A stretch of 9,860 bases of DNA, taken from contig DAHVRS010000519.1 of NCBI GenBank assembly GCA_027322375.1, positions 1-9,860 of the forward strand. The letters run 5' to 3'. This DNA comes from Brachybacterium sp. (GTDB lineage Bacteria > Actinomycetota > Actinomycetes > Actinomycetales > Dermabacteraceae). The notes below the pieces were generated by a model that ran no database searches, was not told the origin of the DNA, and saw only the letters and a program-made list of their open reading frames with translations. This document shows positions 8,051-9,860 of this stretch, one piece after another. The position numbers were made by a program, and so were the translations under genes. Each line of letters starts with the position of its first letter. The first letter of the stretch is position 1.

Positions 8051-8056
8051 GCGTCC

Positions 8057-8062
8057 ACCGTA
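8057..8062 (-). promoter_or_regulatory. -10 element TACGGT placed for leaderless transcription of the phosphotransferase gene
   Basis: On the minus strand TACGGT ends seven bases before the GTG start, so it covers -12 to -7 if transcription begins at the G of that GTG. This is the standard actinobacterial TANNNT position. There is no convincing Shine-Dalgarno (only GGTGGA about three bases from the start, too close). Both facts favour a leaderless mRNA. A -35 is not clear; GTGTCG at 8085-8080 is a weak candidate. Confidence 0.5.
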
Positions 8063-8095
8063 CCCGCCCAGCCCCGGCCCGACACGTAGGCGACG

Positions 8096-8101
8096 TAGGC
8101 T
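8096..8101 (+). promoter_or_regulatory. -10 element TAGGCT placed for leaderless transcription of nudC
   Basis: TAGGCT ends eight bases before the nudC ATG, with only CGCTCGC between. This fits a TANNNT -10 with transcription starting at or one base before the ATG. No Shine-Dalgarno can be seen upstream, which supports a leaderless message. The element is the second half of a tandem repeat: ACGTAGGC occurs at 8084-8091 and 8093-8100, nine bases apart. No -35 is evident. Confidence 0.5.
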
Positions 8102-8108
8102 CGCTCGC

Positions 8109-9026
8109 ATGCCGACGCTTCGTGGACCCCACCTCCGCACCCCGCTCACCCTCCTCACCTCCGACCGCGACGCCCTGCTGCGCGGCGAGGAGGGGATCCT
8201 CGCCCCCGGCGAGGACGCCCGCTACCTGGTCACCCGCTCCGGTGCGGTCGCCCTTTCCGAGGAGGCCGACGGCACGCTCCGCGCCGCGCTGGAGACCGCC
8301 GATCCGCGCAGCGGCTCCACTCAGCCGCTCGTGCTGCTGGGACGCCGCGACGGGCTGAGAGTGCTGGGCGTGGAGCTCGGCGAGGGCAGCGCGGAGCTCG
8401 ACGACCCGGGCCGTGATCTGCGCGACCTCCGGCATGTCGCGGACCTGCTGGACGAGACCGACGCCGATCTCGCCGCCGCCGCGGTCGCGATGGGGGCCTG
8501 GCACCGCTCGATGCGGCACTGTCCCCTGTGCGGCGGACTGCTCGAGCCCGAGCTGGGCGGCTGGGTGCTGCGCTGCCGCGAGGACGGCATCGAGCAGTTC
8601 CCCCGCACCGACCCGGCCGTGATCATGGCCGTCCGCGACGGGCAGGACCGTCTGCTCCTGGCCCGCAACGCCCACTTCCGCGCCCGCTTCCACTCGGTGC
8701 TGGCCGGGTTCGTGGAACCGGGGGAGAGCCTCGAGAACGCGGTGGCCCGCGAGGTCGCCGAGGAGGTCGGCGTCGAGGTCGAGGAAGTCCAGTACATGGG
8801 CTCCCAGCCCTGGCCGTTCCCGCGCTCGCTCATGCTCGGCTATCGCGCCTGGGCACCGAACGCCGGGGAGCTGACCCTCCAGGACGAGGAGATCGCCGAG
8901 GCGCGCTGGTTCACCCGCGCCGAGCTCGCCGCCGCGCTCGAAGCCGGAGAGGTCGAGCTGCCCGGCCCCGCCTCGATGGGCCGCGCCCTGATCGACGACT
9001 GGTACGGCGGCTCCGCGGAAGCCTGA
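8109..9026 (+). CDS. nudC: NAD(+)/NADH diphosphatase NudC (Nudix hydrolase)
   Basis: NudC hydrolyses NAD(H) to NMN(H) and AMP. The E. coli enzyme also removes NAD caps from RNA 5' ends, and mycobacterial NudC degrades NAD adducts of isoniazid. The 305-residue protein has the three expected parts: an N-terminal domain (about 1-125), a zinc ribbon (C138-P-L-C141 with C156), and a C-terminal Nudix domain. The Nudix box is complete from Gly200 to Val222 (GFVEPGE, then REVAEEVGV from Arg214, with Glu218 and Glu219). The NudC hallmark SQPWPFPRS follows at 232-240, and this separates it from other Nudix enzymes. The linker FPRTDPAVIM (164-173) is also typical. The fourth zinc position, usually CxxC, reads C156-R-E-D159, so Asp or another residue must complete the site; I believe actinobacterial NudCs often look like this. 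The ATG at 8109 follows the -10 element closely. The frame is open further upstream, but that part is antisense to the phosphotransferase gene. The gene points the same way as uvrD2. Confidence 0.95.
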   Translation: MPTLRGPHLRTPLTLLTSDRDALLRGEEGILAPGEDARYLVTRSGAVALSEEADGTLRAALETADPRSGSTQPLVLLGRRDGLRVLGVELGEGSAELDDPGRDLRDLRHVADLLDETDADLAAAAVAMGAWHRSMRHCPLCGGLLEPELGGWVLRCREDGIEQFPRTDPAVIMAVRDGQDRLLLARNAHFRARFHSVLAGFVEPGESLENAVAREVAEEVGVEVEEVQYMGSQPWPFPRSLMLGYRAWAPNAGELTLQDEEIAEARWFTRAELAAALEAGEVELPGPASMGRALIDDWYGGSAEA

Positions 9027-9036
9027 GTCGAGACTC
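9025..9036. repeat. Short inverted repeat at the nudC stop codon
   Basis: GAGTC-GA-GACTC begins on the second base of the nudC TGA (9024-9026). It is followed by the self-complementary CGCCGGCG (9036-9043). No U-tract follows. It could be a weak 3'-end hairpin, but two-base loops fold poorly and such arms are common at this GC content. Confidence 0.2.
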
Positions 9037-9084
9037 GCCGGCGGGTGTGAGGCACGCGCCGTCCACAGCGCCCCTCCGGATGTC

Positions 9085-9100
9085 CCTGCCGACTGGCAGG
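9085..9100. promoter_or_regulatory. Palindrome and -10-like/RBS region before uvrD2
   Basis: CCTGCC-GACT-GGCAGG is a perfect six-base inverted repeat with a four-base spacer, ending eleven bases before the uvrD2 ATG. It overlaps CAGGAT (9097-9102), a possible -10, and AGGA (9098-9101), a possible ribosome-binding site nine bases before the ATG. A hairpin in RNA would hide the AGGA; as DNA it could be an operator over the promoter. Which signal is used cannot be decided here. It does not resemble the actinobacterial LexA box. Confidence 0.35.
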
Positions 9101-9110
9101 ATGAACAGTG

Positions 9111-9860
9111 ATGACCGAGCAGACCGCCGCCGACCCGCACGCCCCCTCCGCCGCCGCCTCACCGCAGGACGCGGAGTCGCTGCTCGCTGCCCTGGACCCG
9201 GAGCAGCGAGAGGTCGCGCGCACCTTCGGCACCCCGATCTGCGTCCTCGCCGGCGCCGGGACCGGCAAGACCCGCGCGATCACCCACCGCATCGCCTACG
9301 GCGTCGCGACTGGGCAGCTGAACCCCCGCCACGTCCTCGCCGTGACCTTCACCGCGAAGGCCGCCGCGGAGATGCGCTCGCGCCTGCGCGACCTCGGCGT
9401 CCCCGCCGTCCAGGCCCGCACCTTCCACGCCGCCGCGCTGCGCCAGCTGCGCCACTTCTGGCCGCGCGTCGTCGGCGGGTCGATGCCCGAGCTGCTCACC
9501 AACAAGTTCGCCGGCATCGGCGAGGCCTGCCAGCAGCTGCACCTCAGCGTGGACCGTGCCGCGCTGCGCGACATCGTCGCCGAGGTCGAATGGTCGCGCG
9601 TGTCGATGCTGACCCCGGAGTCCTACCCGGAAGCGGCCGCGGCCGCGCGCCGTCCGGGCGTGGCCGGTTTCGACTCCCGCTCCATCTCCCGCATCCTCAC
9701 CCAGTACGAGGAGGTGAAGAAGGAGCGCGGCGTCATCGACTTCGAGGACGTGCTGCTGCACATGGTCGGCTTCCTCACCGAGCGCGGGGACGTGGCCCGC
9801 GAGGTCCGCGAGCAGTACAAGCACTTCGTGGTCGACGAGTACCAGGACGTCTCCGCCCTC
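9111..9860 (+). CDS. uvrD2: ATP-dependent DNA helicase UvrD2, N-terminal part (cut by window edge)
   Basis: This is an SF1A 3'-to-5' DNA helicase of the UvrD/Rep/PcrA group. The 250 residues present form the first motor domain. Q motif: LDPEQ (28-32). Walker A: GAGTGKT (48-54). Motif Ia: VTFTAKAAAEMRSRL (78-92). Motif Ib: ARTFHAAALRQL (102-113). An IDFEDVL segment (209-215) precedes motif II, VVDEYQDVS (240-248), which sits at the window edge. The Ia/Ib stretch and the position downstream of nudC match actinobacterial UvrD2 better than UvrD1/PcrA. Known UvrD2 proteins have about 700 residues, with an HRDC domain and a four-cysteine motif near the C-terminus; none of that part is visible here, so the subtype rests on the N-terminus and synteny. 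Mycobacterial UvrD2 is essential. The start is the ATG at 9111; an adjacent in-frame GTG at 9108 would add one residue. The first 25 or so residues are an Ala/Pro-rich leader. The frame is open to the last base. Confidence 0.92.
   Translation, partial: MTEQTAADPHAPSAAASPQDAESLLAALDPEQREVARTFGTPICVLAGAGTGKTRAITHRIAYGVATGQLNPRHVLAVTFTAKAAAEMRSRLRDLGVPAVQARTFHAAALRQLRHFWPRVVGGSMPELLTNKFAGIGEACQQLHLSVDRAALRDIVAEVEWSRVSMLTPESYPEAAAAARRPGVAGFDSRSISRILTQYEEVKKERGVIDFEDVLLHMVGFLTERGDVAREVREQYKHFVVDEYQDVSAL

Noticed and set aside
7103..8089. 328-codon plus-strand frame opposite the phosphotransferase
   Set aside because: The minus strand carries the APH catalytic motifs in order; this frame has none.
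7662..8108. N-terminal extension of nudC
   Set aside because: The frame is open here only as antisense of the phosphotransferase; NudC length and the promoter fit the ATG at 8109.
8051..8158. Upstream starts extending the phosphotransferase to 8158
   Set aside because: The added 36 residues are Arg/Gly-rich, overlap the nudC start on the other strand and lie upstream of the -10 element.
8523..8590. Missing fourth zinc cysteine in NudC as a sign of damage
   Set aside because: The rest of the enzyme is complete, and a C-x-x-D pattern is, to my recollection, common in actinobacterial NudC, so it is probably lineage-typical.
7722..9140. 472-codon open frame antisense to nudC and across its promoter
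   Set aside because: It covers the Nudix box and the divergent promoter region, and its translation shows no domain.
1..9860. CRISPR array, tRNA/rRNA, insertion sequence, prophage, toxin-antitoxin or defence island
   Set aside because: I saw no regularly spaced repeats, RNA-gene signatures, transposase motifs, terminal repeats or composition shift; all genes are core repair or housekeeping types. AdnAB degrades linear DNA but is not evidence of a dedicated defence system.

Overview
The window is very GC-rich (about three quarters G+C by eye, with almost every third codon position G or C), which points to a high-GC actinobacterium. Gene order and protein style suggest Micrococcales, possibly a Dermabacteraceae/Brachybacterium-like organism; the genus is a guess. 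Coding is dense, with one gene starting almost where the last ends, and I see no frameshift, insertion sequence, tRNA/rRNA, CRISPR array or stretch of foreign composition. It reads as chromosomal core DNA.

Layout from left to right: (1) 1-345, minus strand, the N-terminal part of a TetR-family repressor that runs off the left edge. (2) 346-477, a divergent intergenic region. (3) 478-3726 and 3723-7049, plus strand, a translationally coupled pair encoding the two subunits of the AdnAB helicase-nuclease, AdnA first and AdnB second, overlapping by four bases. (4) 7067-8050, minus strand, an APH/choline-kinase-fold phosphotransferase that converges on adnB. (5) 8051-8108, a short divergent promoter region in which both genes have a TANNNT element placed for leaderless transcription. 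(6) 8109-9026, plus strand, NudC, the NAD(H) pyrophosphatase. (7) 9027-9110, a short spacer with two small inverted repeats. (8) 9111-9860, plus strand, the first 250 residues of the helicase UvrD2, cut by the right edge. No stretch over 300 bases lacks a gene; the largest gap is 132 bases.

The locus is mainly DNA repair. AdnAB resects double-strand breaks ahead of homologous recombination, the role RecBCD or AddAB plays in other bacteria, and UvrD2 is another SF1 helicase. NudC and the phosphotransferase sit between them; from memory, mycobacteria have a similar order (adnA, adnB, a membrane protein, nudC, uvrD2), so most of this is inherited synteny. The most notable sequence features are an AdnA motor with altered nucleotide-binding motifs (Walker A lysine replaced by arginine, motif III degraded) next to a fully canonical AdnB motor, with both nuclease sites intact; a phosphotransferase lacking the usual catalytic-loop asparagine; and the back-to-back leaderless promoters at 8057-8101. 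I found no convincing undescribed system.
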